Source: Salinivirgaceae bacterium | Lineage (GTDB): Bacteria > Bacteroidota > Bacteroidia > Bacteroidales > Salinivirgaceae | Direction of reading: 5' to 3' | DNA: 42,004 nucleotides | NCBI GenBank assembly: GCA_002869335.1 | Contig: PKTE01000359.1 | Location: 1-42,004 of the forward strand | Shown here: positions 35,860 through 42,004 of the stretch, one piece after another | How positions within the stretch are numbered: the stretch's first letter is position 1 | How the letters are laid out: the number at the start of each line of letters is the position of its first letter | The notes under the pieces: generated by a model | Database searches by the model: none | Told to the model about the DNA's origin: nothing | What the model saw: only the letters and a program-made list of their open reading frames with translations | Program-made: the position numbers and the translations under genes

Positions 35860-38286
35860 TTAGTATAAAATAGGAAATTTGTCTGGTTTAGCTTCATGCA
35901 TCAAATCGTAAACTACTTCAAATACATTTTCCGCATTCGGGTTTGAAAAATAATCACCATCTGAGCTAAATGCGGGTCTATGAGCCTTCGCACTCAATGT
36001 TTTAGGCTCAGCATCCAAATGGAAATAAGCTTTCTGTTCTTCCAATACTTTTTGCATCATATAAGCCGTTGCTCCTCCTGGTACATCCTCATCAAAAAAT
36101 ACCACTCGGCTTGTCTTTTTTATACTTTCAAGTATTGCATGGTCTTTATCAAACGGGATTAAAGTTTGTACATCAATAACCTCTGCTCCGATATTGAATT
36201 CTTTCAATTGTCTGGCAGCCTCCTCTGCAATACGCACACAGGATCCGTATGTTACTATTGTTACATCATCTCCTTCGTGTACAATTTCAGGTTGACCAAT
36301 AGGAACTGTGTATTCACCAATATTTTCAGGAACACGTTCACGCAATCGGTAACCATTCAATGGCTCAATAACCAGTGCAGGTTCATCACTTTGAAGCAGC
36401 GTATTGTACATTCCCGCAGCGTGGGTCAGATCGCGAGGTACACACACTAACATACCACGAATTGAATTAATTACCATACTCAATGGAGAACCTGAATGCC
36501 AAATTCCCTCTAATCGGTGTCCTCGAGTACGAATGATTGCAGGAGCCTTTTGACCTCCTCTTGTACGCCAAAGCAATGTTGCTAAATCGTCGCTCATAGT
36601 TTGCAATGCGTAAAGCAGATAATCAAAATATTGAATTTCAGCGATTGGTCTAATACCTCTTAATGCTAAACCAATAGCTTGTCCCAAAATAGTTGCTTCT
36701 CGTATACCAGTATCTGTAACTCGCAATTCACCATATTTGGCTTGCATGCCTTCCATACCTTGATTGACATCCCCAATTTTACCAGTGTCTTCTCCAAAGG
36801 TTACCACTTCTGGATATTTGGCAAATATTTTATCGAAATTATCTCTTAAAATTTCACGCCCAGGTTTTGTCTCCTCTTTATCGGCATATTTAATAGGAAC
36901 TTCTTTTATTTTAATTGCAGCCTTATCTGTTTCAGAATAAAGGTGCGAATGGTAATCAGGTCCAATTCGCTCATAGTTATCATGAAGCCATGTTCCTAAT
37001 TGCTCTTTTAATTCTTTCCGTTTAGGACAATCCATACAGATATTCCGAAGAATACGTTTGGCAGCACTAAAATTATCTTTTCGAATAGGGAATGCTATTC
37101 TTTTAAGATTTTGCGCTATTTCTCCAGCTTTATCGTAATGATCACGTTTACATTTACATGTGCGCGTTTCTATAATCTTAACCAGCTTATCACGTTCTTC
37201 TTTCAATGGTTTTGTGAAAGCATTCCAGGCATTTTTCTTAGCTGATTTTGCCTCATCAGAGGCCTTTTTTTCGATTGCTTCTAATTCTTTTTCAGTAGCT
37301 ACGCCCTCTTTTAAAATCCATTCTTTCATTTTCAGAATTGGATCGAACTGCTGCTCCCATTCCAAACGCTCTTTCGATTTATAACGCTCATGCGATCCAC
37401 TGGTAGAATGACCTTGTGGCTGGGTAACCTCCTCAATATGAAATAATACCGGGACATGTTCTTTTCTTGCTTTCTCTACTCCTTTTTCATATAATTCAAC
37501 CAACGAAGGATAATCCCATCCTTTACCTTTCATGATGTAAATTCCAGTTTGTCCTTTTTTCTTAATCTCAAAACCGGCTAATGCTTCAGAAATAGAACTC
37601 TTCGTAGTCTGATATTCTTTTGGAACGCTGATTCCATAACCATCATCATAAACTGACATCACCATAGGTACCTTTAATACTGCTGCAGCATTCATGGTTT
37701 CCCAAAAATGCCCTTCTGATGTACTAGCATCACCTATAGTTCCAAAAGCAACCTCATTGCCTTTATCAGTAAATTTCTTCATGTTGTGCAAATCTTCAAC
37801 TCCTCTGAAAATTTTAGAAGCATACGCTAAACCAAGTAAGCGTGGCATTTGCCCGGCAGTTGGTGAAATATCAGCTGATGAATTTTTTTGTGCCATCAGA
37901 TTTTTCCATTCCCCATTTTCATCTAAGCTTCGAGTTCCAAAATGGTTATTGAATGAACGACCACCATGGCTTGGATTATGTTTTAAGCTTGTATGTCCAT
38001 ATAATGATGCAAAGAATTCTTCAGGGGTATACATATCAGTTGCCAGCATTAAAGTTTGGTCACGATAATACCCAGACCTCCAATCTCCCTTTTTAAACTG
38101 ACGAGCCATTGCCAATTGTACAATTTCTTTCCCATCCCCGAAAATTCCAAACTTGGATTTCCCGGTAAGCACTTCTTTTCTTCCTAAAAAACTTAATTGC
38201 CGACTTAAATGAGCAGTATAATAATCTTCTAAAACACTTTTTTTGGATAATAAACTGTTAGTTTTCGCGGTTTTTTGATTTGCCAT
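35860..38286 (-). CDS. 2-oxoacid dehydrogenase E1, alpha and beta subunits fused
   Basis: This 808-residue thiamine-diphosphate enzyme decarboxylates a 2-oxoacid (pyruvate or branched-chain type) and hands the acyl group to an E2 lipoyl enzyme. The N-terminal half is E1 alpha: GTIGDASTSEGHFWETMNAA is the TPP/Mg loop, with YDDGYGIS following. The C-terminal half is E1 beta: YPEVVTFGEDTGKIGDVNQG, RVTDTGIREATILGQAIGLA and YFDYLLYALQTMSDDLATL, with VVFFDEDVPGGATAYM near the end. Between them, about residues 330-470, is an extra helical linker with two cysteine pairs (Cys377/Cys379 and Cys417/Cys420). E1 alpha/beta fusions of this length occur in Bacteroidota. No E2 or E3 gene is nearby, so the specific oxoacid is uncertain. 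Confidence 0.9.
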   Translation of the reverse strand: MANQKTAKTNSLLSKKSVLEDYYTAHLSRQLSFLGRKEVLTGKSKFGIFGDGKEIVQLAMARQFKKGDWRSGYYRDQTLMLATDMYTPEEFFASLYGHTSLKHNPSHGGRSFNNHFGTRSLDENGEWKNLMAQKNSSADISPTAGQMPRLLGLAYASKIFRGVEDLHNMKKFTDKGNEVAFGTIGDASTSEGHFWETMNAAAVLKVPMVMSVYDDGYGISVPKEYQTTKSSISEALAGFEIKKKGQTGIYIMKGKGWDYPSLVELYEKGVEKARKEHVPVLFHIEEVTQPQGHSTSGSHERYKSKERLEWEQQFDPILKMKEWILKEGVATEKELEAIEKKASDEAKSAKKNAWNAFTKPLKEERDKLVKIIETRTCKCKRDHYDKAGEIAQNLKRIAFPIRKDNFSAAKRILRNICMDCPKRKELKEQLGTWLHDNYERIGPDYHSHLYSETDKAAIKIKEVPIKYADKEETKPGREILRDNFDKIFAKYPEVVTFGEDTGKIGDVNQGMEGMQAKYGELRVTDTGIREATILGQAIGLALRGIRPIAEIQYFDYLLYALQTMSDDLATLLWRTRGGQKAPAIIRTRGHRLEGIWHSGSPLSMVINSIRGMLVCVPRDLTHAAGMYNTLLQSDEPALVIEPLNGYRLRERVPENIGEYTVPIGQPEIVHEGDDVTIVTYGSCVRIAEEAARQLKEFNIGAEVIDVQTLIPFDKDHAILESIKKTSRVVFFDEDVPGGATAYMMQKVLEEQKAYFHLDAEPKTLSAKAHRPAFSSDGDYFSNPNAENVFEVVYDLMHEAKPDKFPILY

Positions 38287-38321
38287 GATATCTATTTTTT
38301 CTCTATATGACTAAATTTTGG

Positions 38322-38329
38322 TATTTTTG
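38322..38329 (+). promoter_or_regulatory. Candidate -7 box upstream of the small membrane protein gene
   Basis: TATTTTTG matches TAnnTTTG, ending 29 nt before ATG 38359. The upstream -33 position is T-rich but not a clean TTG. Confidence 0.35.
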
Positions 38330-38358
38330 TACACTTCACAAACAAAATAATTTGCCTA

Positions 38359-38616
38359 ATGTTGATGCTAAAGGTTTTTTTAATTAGTTTAGGTTTGATG
38401 GCCATTGCTTTTGCAGCGCTGGGCATTAGAATTCTTATCAAGAAAAAAGGACAGTTTCCACACACTCATATTGGTGGAAATAAAGAGATGATAAAGCGCG
38501 GAATATACTGTGCACAAACTTTTGATAAGATTGAACAGAAAAAAGTTCAAAAAGAAAGACGAAAAGAAGCGTTAAAAAAGCTAAAACCAGATCCCGACTT
38601 TTTAACCGCTCAGTAG
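38359..38616 (+). CDS. Small single-pass membrane protein with basic C-terminal tail
   Basis: This 85-residue protein has one hydrophobic segment (VFLISLGLMAIAFAALGIRIL, shown here as residues ~5-25) followed at once by IKKKGQFPHTHIGGN, then Gly-Ile-Tyr-Cys, and a strongly basic helix (KVQKERRKEALKKLK). The short motif FPHTHIGGN after the membrane segment is characteristic of a small Bacteroidota protein family that I know only as uncharacterised. It faces a convergent, shorter gene whose N-terminal half is similar. Function unknown; the tail may bind a nucleic acid or anionic lipid, which is speculation. Confidence 0.7.
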   Translation: MLMLKVFLISLGLMAIAFAALGIRILIKKKGQFPHTHIGGNKEMIKRGIYCAQTFDKIEQKKVQKERRKEALKKLKPDPDFLTAQ

Positions 38617-38629
38617 TGAAAAAAAGAAA

Positions 38630-38656
38630 AGTGGCAGCCAAGGCTTGACTACCACT
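38630..38656 (-). terminator. Terminator downstream of the small Cys-rich gene
   Basis: AGTGG-CAG-CAAG pairs with CTTGACTACCACT, a stem of 11-13 bp with two G-T wobbles. On the minus strand it is followed by TTTTCTTTTTTTC, the T run expected for termination of the gene at 38691-38864. It may also stop the plus-strand gene ending at 38616. Confidence 0.6.
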
Positions 38657-38690
38657 AATCACATCATGAAAAATCCCAAAATCAAAAGAA

Positions 38691-38864
38691 TCATCTATCA
38701 CTATTTACACTACATGCGCATCCGGGTGTTTCGGAATTAGTTGTGCTACAACACGACTCCTTCTCAAACGTTCCATTCTTTTTAAGCAAAACTTTTATTC
38801 CGATCCCGGAAAAAGCTAATGCTAAAAGCACAATAGTAATCCCTATTAATTGTAATATTTCCAT
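38691..38864 (-). CDS. Small membrane protein with cysteine cluster
   Basis: ATG 38864 opens a 57-residue frame ending in TGA. Residues ~4-27 form one membrane segment (LQLIGITIVLLALAFSGIGI), then KVLLKKNGTFEKES, and a tail with four cysteines: Cys38-Cys39, then Cys49-Ala-Cys51. The stretch GIKVLLKKNGTF mirrors GIRILIKKKGQF in the convergent neighbour, so the two are probably paralogues with different tails. The Cys cluster could bind a metal or Fe-S cofactor, which is inference. A terminator hairpin follows the stop, supporting a real transcript. Similar short Cys-rich membrane proteins occur in Bacteroidota, function unknown to me. Confidence 0.6.
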   Translation of the reverse strand: MEILQLIGITIVLLALAFSGIGIKVLLKKNGTFEKESCCSTTNSETPGCACSVNSDR

Positions 38865-39005
38865 TATATAATATCGTATCTTTTTATCCGATTAACAAAG
38901 TGATTCGAGAAATGTTTTCATTTTTAGGAAAAATTTTAAAAAAAATTTACGATTTAACTCCCATTATTTCGTATTTTTATCTCAAATACAATAAACAGAG
39001 CCAAT

Positions 39006-39593
39006 ATGAGGACATTCGATCAGATAAAGAAATTTCTAGCAGACAAAAAAGTCGGAATTGCCGGAGCCGGTGGTTTAGGTTCAAATGTTGCCACGAGCTT
39101 AGCCCGTTGTGGCATTGGGCATCTGGTAATAGCAGATTATGACTCTGTAACAGCAGACAGTTTAAACAGACAATACTTTTTTTACGATCAGATTGGTAGA
39201 AAAAAAGTAGATGCTCTACAACATATTTTAGGAAAAATTAATCCTGATACTAAGGTAGAAGCCCACGATATAAAGCTTACAGAAGATAAAGTAATTGAGC
39301 TTTTTAGTGATTGTGAAGTAATTGTAGAAGCTATTGGAGATGCGCGTATTAAGCAAAGATTAATTGAATCAGTACTGGTTAAATTGCCAGAGAAAAATCT
39401 TGTAATAGCATCTGGACTAGCGGGTTACGGTAACAATAATCGATTCACAACTGAACAATACGACAAGTTGTGGGTATGTGGTGATCAAGAGGCTGAAGTA
39501 CATCAACTTAACCCTCCTCTTTCACCGGGAGTAGGCATTGTAGCGAACATGCAGGCAAATGTTGTATTAGAATTATTACTTGCCAAAGACTAA
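39006..39593 (+). CDS. thiF: ThiF/MoeB-family sulfur-carrier adenylyltransferase (short form)
   Basis: This 195-residue E1-like enzyme activates the C-terminal glycine of a ThiS-type protein by adenylation. The Rossmann nucleotide loop is VGIAGAGGLGSNVATSLARCG, then LVIADYDSVTADSLNRQYF with the conserved Asp/Arg that bind ATP, and VEAIGDARIKQRLIE. It matches the short ThiF family of ~200 residues that lacks the zinc-binding CxxC motifs of MoeB/ThiF long forms. A thiS-like gene follows after 121 nt. No thiC, thiE, thiG or thiH gene is in the window, so participation in thiamine synthesis is inferred from the thiS neighbour. Confidence 0.85.
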   Translation: MRTFDQIKKFLADKKVGIAGAGGLGSNVATSLARCGIGHLVIADYDSVTADSLNRQYFFYDQIGRKKVDALQHILGKINPDTKVEAHDIKLTEDKVIELFSDCEVIVEAIGDARIKQRLIESVLVKLPEKNLVIASGLAGYGNNNRFTTEQYDKLWVCGDQEAEVHQLNPPLSPGVGIVANMQANVVLELLLAKD

Positions 39594-39623
39594 TTGTTTG
39601 AATCAACTATATTACTATTTTTG
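39594..39623 (+). promoter_or_regulatory. Promoter of thiS and the DivIC-like gene
   Basis: TTG, exactly 19 nt, TATTTTTG: a full match to the Bacteroidota consensus, starting right at the thiF stop. The leader to thiS is about 85 nt and shows no TPP riboswitch core. Confidence 0.6.
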
Positions 39624-39714
39624 TAGGGGTCAAAATAAGCAAAAGAATTAAATCACAACTGCGCATCAAGTAACTCAAGCAGTGTGACTTAGCAAATTTA
39701 AGATTTAATAGAAA

Positions 39715-39918
39715 ATGAAGATATTTATTAATCGTAATGAGGAAGAGTTTGATGGAGACAAATTAGCTCTTTATGAATTACTTGAAAAAAAGGAACTTAC
39801 ATTCAAGCGCTTGCTTATCAGGGTGAATGGTGAAGTTATAAATGAGGAAAATAAAAGCAGTGTTATTCTTAATGAAGGAGACCAGCTTGATATAGTAAGA
39901 ATCATTAGTGGAGGCTGA
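39715..39918 (+). CDS. thiS: ThiS-like sulfur carrier protein
   Basis: This 67-residue ubiquitin-like protein ends in the required Gly-Gly (RIISGG), where ThiF forms an acyl-adenylate and sulfur is loaded as thiocarboxylate. The fold pattern MKIFINRNEEEF, LYELLEKKELTFKRLLIRVNGEVI and LNEGDQLDIVRII is typical of ThiS (ALLxxL, VNG, GDxxxIxxxIxGG). It follows thiF with its own promoter and precedes the DivIC-like gene by 8 nt. A TGA stop ends it. Use in thiamine thiazole synthesis is the normal role. Confidence 0.9.
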   Translation: MKIFINRNEEEFDGDKLALYELLEKKELTFKRLLIRVNGEVINEENKSSVILNEGDQLDIVRIISGG

Positions 39919-39926
39919 TTTTAAAA

Positions 39927-40241
39927 ATGAAAAAAGCAAACAAACTATACCGATTTTATCAAAAATACCTGGCTAACAAATTCGTGTTAGCCTCTTTGGT
40001 ATTTATTGTTTGGATGCTTTTCCTAGATACGAACAACCTGATTCAAAGAGTTAAAACAATAAGTCATATCAATAAACTCCAAGAACAAAAAGCTTATTAC
40101 GAAGAAAGAATAGAAGAAGACAAATAAAAACTTATCGAATTACGATCAGACAAAAATAAATTGGAAAAATTTGCTCGTGAGCAATATCTAATGAAAAAAG
40201 AAAATGAAGATATCTTCGTTATACTAATTGACGAAGATTAA
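39927..40241 (+). pseudogene. DivIC/FtsB-like septum formation initiator, interrupted by in-frame TAA at codon 67
   Basis: ATG 39927 starts a short basic cytoplasmic tail, then a membrane segment (FVLASLVFIVWMLFL), then a coiled coil (IQRVKTISHINKLQEQKAYY). TAA lies at 40125-40127. The same frame continues KLIELRSDKNKLEKFAREQY, LMKKENEDIFVILIDED and ends at TAA 40239-40241; full length is 104 codons. The FAREQYLMKKENEDIFVI block is the conserved end of Bacteroidota DivIC/FtsB, which joins FtsQ and FtsL in the divisome and is normally important for division. The 66-residue piece alone would lack this end. The true end overlaps the convergent glycosyltransferase gene by 23 nt. Lys or Gln at the stop position would fit related proteins. 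Confidence 0.82.
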
Positions 40242-41460
40242 TTTGCTGTTCCAGCTTTTTTAAATTTACCAAAACCTCCATTTTAGTTATCTCTCCATCT
40301 ACTTTTTCATCAAACAAACTTTTGCAAGCATCTAAAACAGGAACTTTATCATAATACCCTTTTTCATGAACAAAATTCAAGTATTTCACGATTTGAAAAG
40401 CATTAAAATGCTGAAATAACCTTTTTGTAAAAGTTAGCTGATTACCACTATTCTGGGCAGCTTCCCGGTATTTCTCTTTAAAATCATTTGAAATAAGGAA
40501 TTCTTGAAGTCCATCCCCTAAACGCTCAATATTATATGAATCTCGTTGTTCAAATCCTCCAAAAAAAGAATCAAACAATAGTCTAAGATCCTCAAAAGCA
40601 TTAGGATTATATACTGTATAGGGTTCTTTTTCTTCCAAAATTTTATTTAAGGCCGGCCCAGTTCCGAACGGCACACGATCTGATACTCGACCTGAAGGTT
40701 TAACCAGCGTATCATAATTACGTTTTACATTGCAATTTGGAAACAATTTATGTAAAAAATAGAAATCCTCTCCCGCATGTTTTTTATTCATACCCCCATT
40801 TTTCATATACGCATCAACAGTTAATGCGAAACATGATCCAATAGTATGATATGCATATGGGAATCCGGCCATTCTATTTACCAACACATAATAATGGAGG
40901 TATATTTCATAATCCAGCATTGCTTTTAACTGATCACAAGACAGTTCATCTTTCTGATGATCAAAGTTTAATACTTGTAAATCAAAGGCTCTCTCATTTA
41001 TCATTGCCTCAAAATAATTTTCAGCTACAAGGCAATCAGCATCAAGAGAAACAATTAATCCCTTCTCATTATTGTTTAAACTGAATATCTCAGTTGCAGT
41101 ATCCATACCAACTTTCCGAGCATACCCTGCACCTGCATGTTTCCTTCTCACATCAGGAGTCAATAATGTTCTGAATTTAATGTTTGTTGTTTCGTTTTTG
41201 TAACCCCATTCAGAAATCAATTGAAACAATTCACGATTAAATATCTTAGTTAAATCGCTAGCTTTTTCTGAATAATTCACCACAGTTAAAACAAGCACTT
41301 TACTACTTGTTTGAGCTTTCAAAAGGGACTCATAAGTTTTGAAAATATCAGGTTCATTAATGGCTGGAATAATTACAATTAATTCAGGAGAATCATTATA
41401 ATCAATCTCTTGAAATCGACTTTCACTATGCGCAAGATATTTCTGAAACAACTGATTCAT
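40219..41460 (-). CDS. Glycosyltransferase family 2-like protein
   Basis: This 413-residue protein has a GT-A Rossmann start (LIVIIPAINEPDIFKTYESL), a metal-binding DxD-type motif GLIVSLDADCLVAENYF, and the AGAGYARKVGMD region. HAGEDFYFLHKL resembles the ED motif of GT2 enzymes (catalytic Asp). The C-terminal part is helical. It lacks a signal or membrane segments, so it is a soluble enzyme that likely transfers a sugar in envelope or polysaccharide synthesis; donor and acceptor are unknown. The stop overlaps the DivIC-like gene's final 23 nt on the other strand. A terminator of the ompH-like gene lies just upstream. Confidence 0.8.
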   Translation of the reverse strand: MNQLFQKYLAHSESRFQEIDYNDSPELIVIIPAINEPDIFKTYESLLKAQTSSKVLVLTVVNYSEKASDLTKIFNRELFQLISEWGYKNETTNIKFRTLLTPDVRRKHAGAGYARKVGMDTATEIFSLNNNEKGLIVSLDADCLVAENYFEAMINERAFDLQVLNFDHQKDELSCDQLKAMLDYEIYLHYYVLVNRMAGFPYAYHTIGSCFALTVDAYMKNGGMNKKHAGEDFYFLHKLFPNCNVKRNYDTLVKPSGRVSDRVPFGTGPALNKILEEKEPYTVYNPNAFEDLRLLFDSFFGGFEQRDSYNIERLGDGLQEFLISNDFKEKYREAAQNSGNQLTFTKRLFQHFNAFQIVKYLNFVHEKGYYDKVPVLDACKSLFDEKVDGEITKMEVLVNLKKLEQQINLRQLV

Positions 41461-41475
41461 TAGCAGAAAATAAAA

Positions 41476-41503
41476 AGAGATTCATACAAAAGTATGAATC
41501 TCT
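41476..41503 (-). terminator. Terminator downstream of the OmpH-like gene
   Basis: Perfect 12-bp stem (AGAGATTCATAC / GTATGAATCTCT) with a four-base loop, followed on the minus strand by TTTTTATTTTC, 22 nt past the stop at 41525. Confidence 0.82.
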
Positions 41504-41524
41504 CACAAATATATATTGATTTTA

Positions 41525-42004
41525 CTATTTTGATGCCTCTCTTTTATCAAAACGGGCATTAAGTCCATTTAAAATTTCATCGGTAATATTATACTTTTCC
41601 TTACCTATAATAATTGCACCACCAGCTGTATGACTATAAATAAAGTCATACTTGTCGGCCTTATTATAATGGCTAACATAACTGGTTATACTATCATAAA
41701 GTTCCTGGTAAATACTTTGTTCTTTGGCCATTAAGTCAGTATTAAGCTTTTGATTTAATTGTTCAAGCTGTTGTTGTTCAGTCATTAGCTCTTGTTGCTG
41801 AGCCTCAGCTGATGCTTGAGATAAGAATCCACCACGCTGAACTTTCTCCTGAAATGACTGATAATTTTTCTGGAACTTATTCATTCGTTGTTCCAATTGA
41901 CGCTGAGATTCGCGTTTTTGAGATGCAAATTGATTTTCCAACTTACGGGCTAGTTTATAATGCAGAATTAAAGAATCAGTTTTAATATAAGCTACTCTTA
42001 ATCC
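41525..42004 (-). CDS. OmpH/Skp-family periplasmic chaperone (5' end outside window)
   Basis: The reading frame is open through the window edge, so the signal peptide and start are upstream (beyond 42004); 159 residues are visible. It begins GLRVAYIKTDSLILHYKLAR, the usual OmpH strand and helix start (cf. VNTDSLL-type), followed by a long Gln/Glu-rich coiled coil (RESQRQLEQRMNKFQKNYQ, AEAQQQELMTEQQQLEQL) and the closing DFIYSHTAGGAIIIGKEKYNITDEILNGLN, all typical of Bacteroidota Skp/OmpH. Such proteins chaperone outer-membrane proteins across the periplasm. A strong terminator follows. Confidence 0.88.
   Translation of the reverse strand, partial: GLRVAYIKTDSLILHYKLARKLENQFASQKRESQRQLEQRMNKFQKNYQSFQEKVQRGGFLSQASAEAQQQELMTEQQQLEQLNQKLNTDLMAKEQSIYQELYDSITSYVSHYNKADKYDFIYSHTAGGAIIIGKEKYNITDEILNGLNARFDKREASK

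Noticed and set aside
39624-39714. TPP riboswitch upstream of thiS
   Set aside because: The leader is about 90 nt and lacks the CUGAGA core and paired arms; it looks like an ordinary leader.
1-42004. Wholesale reassignment of TAA or TAG to an amino acid
   Set aside because: By my count 32 of 37 genes end in TAA or TAG at the expected family end, several with tight coupling to the next start, so both codons still terminate.
1-42004. Mobile elements, CRISPR, tRNA or rRNA
   Set aside because: I found no transposase, integrase, direct-repeat array, cloverleaf or rRNA-like stretch; composition is even across the window.

Overview
The window looks like a chromosomal segment of a Bacteroidota member. 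It is AT-rich. It carries type IX secretion system (T9SS) and gliding genes (two PorP/SprF proteins, GldJ, PorU, PorV, a PorE-like OmpA protein and a PKD-repeat substrate with a type B sorting domain). It also has Bacteroidota-style promoters (TTG, 19 nt, TAnnTTTG) and no strong Shine-Dalgarno sequences. I cannot place it below phylum level. I see no tRNA, rRNA, CRISPR array, insertion sequence or phage gene.

Layout. 1-3.1 kb: the end of a PKD-repeat T9SS cargo gene overlapping a porP/sprF gene. 3.1-7.0 kb (minus strand): a second porP/sprF gene, gldJ and murF. 7.3-13.0 kb (plus): porU, porV, ispF and a small thioredoxin-like gene. 13.0-15.6 kb (minus): a long-form urocanate hydratase and a small lipoprotein. 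15.7-18.3 kb: a PIF1-like helicase and a convergent CheY-like regulator. 18.5-20.7 kb: an outer-membrane porin and an orphan glycine-betaine-type binding lipoprotein. 20.9-23.8 kb: a lipoprotein of unknown function and a porE-like gene, 1 nt apart. 23.8-26.3 kb (minus): a membrane protein, an ABC ATPase and an FtsX-like permease. 26.5-29.8 kb (minus): an AmgK-type kinase fused to a RapZ C-terminal domain, a MurU-like nucleotidyltransferase and an aminotransferase. 29.9-35.8 kb: a ProX-type editing protein, HIT protein, nitroreductase, four-PAS hybrid histidine kinase, isoaspartyl peptidase and a membrane protein. 35.9-38.3 kb: a fused E1 alpha-beta 2-oxoacid dehydrogenase. 38.4-42.0 kb: two related small membrane proteins, thiF, thiS, a DivIC/FtsB-like division gene, a glycosyltransferase-like gene and a partial OmpH/Skp gene.

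The most striking observation is that four otherwise intact, conserved genes each contain exactly one in-frame nonsense codon and no frameshift: porU (TAA at 7438-7440), the ABC ATPase (TAG at 25438-25440), the aminotransferase (TAG at 27486-27488) and the DivIC-like gene (TAA at 40125-40127). In all four, recognisable homologous protein resumes in the same frame immediately after the stop, and none of the four is TGA. By my count the 37 genes end with 25 TAA, 7 TAG and 5 TGA, so wholesale reassignment of TAA or TAG is excluded. What remains is recent nonsense mutation, substitution-type sequence error, or readthrough/suppression. Raw reads and proteomics would decide.

How the genes fit together. 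PorU, PorV, the PorP proteins, GldJ and the PorE-like protein are parts of one secretion and motility machine in the outer membrane and periplasm, and the PKD protein is probably one of its cargoes. MurF, the AmgK/MurU pair, the division protein and OmpH concern the cell envelope. The rest is mostly ordinary metabolism and signalling.
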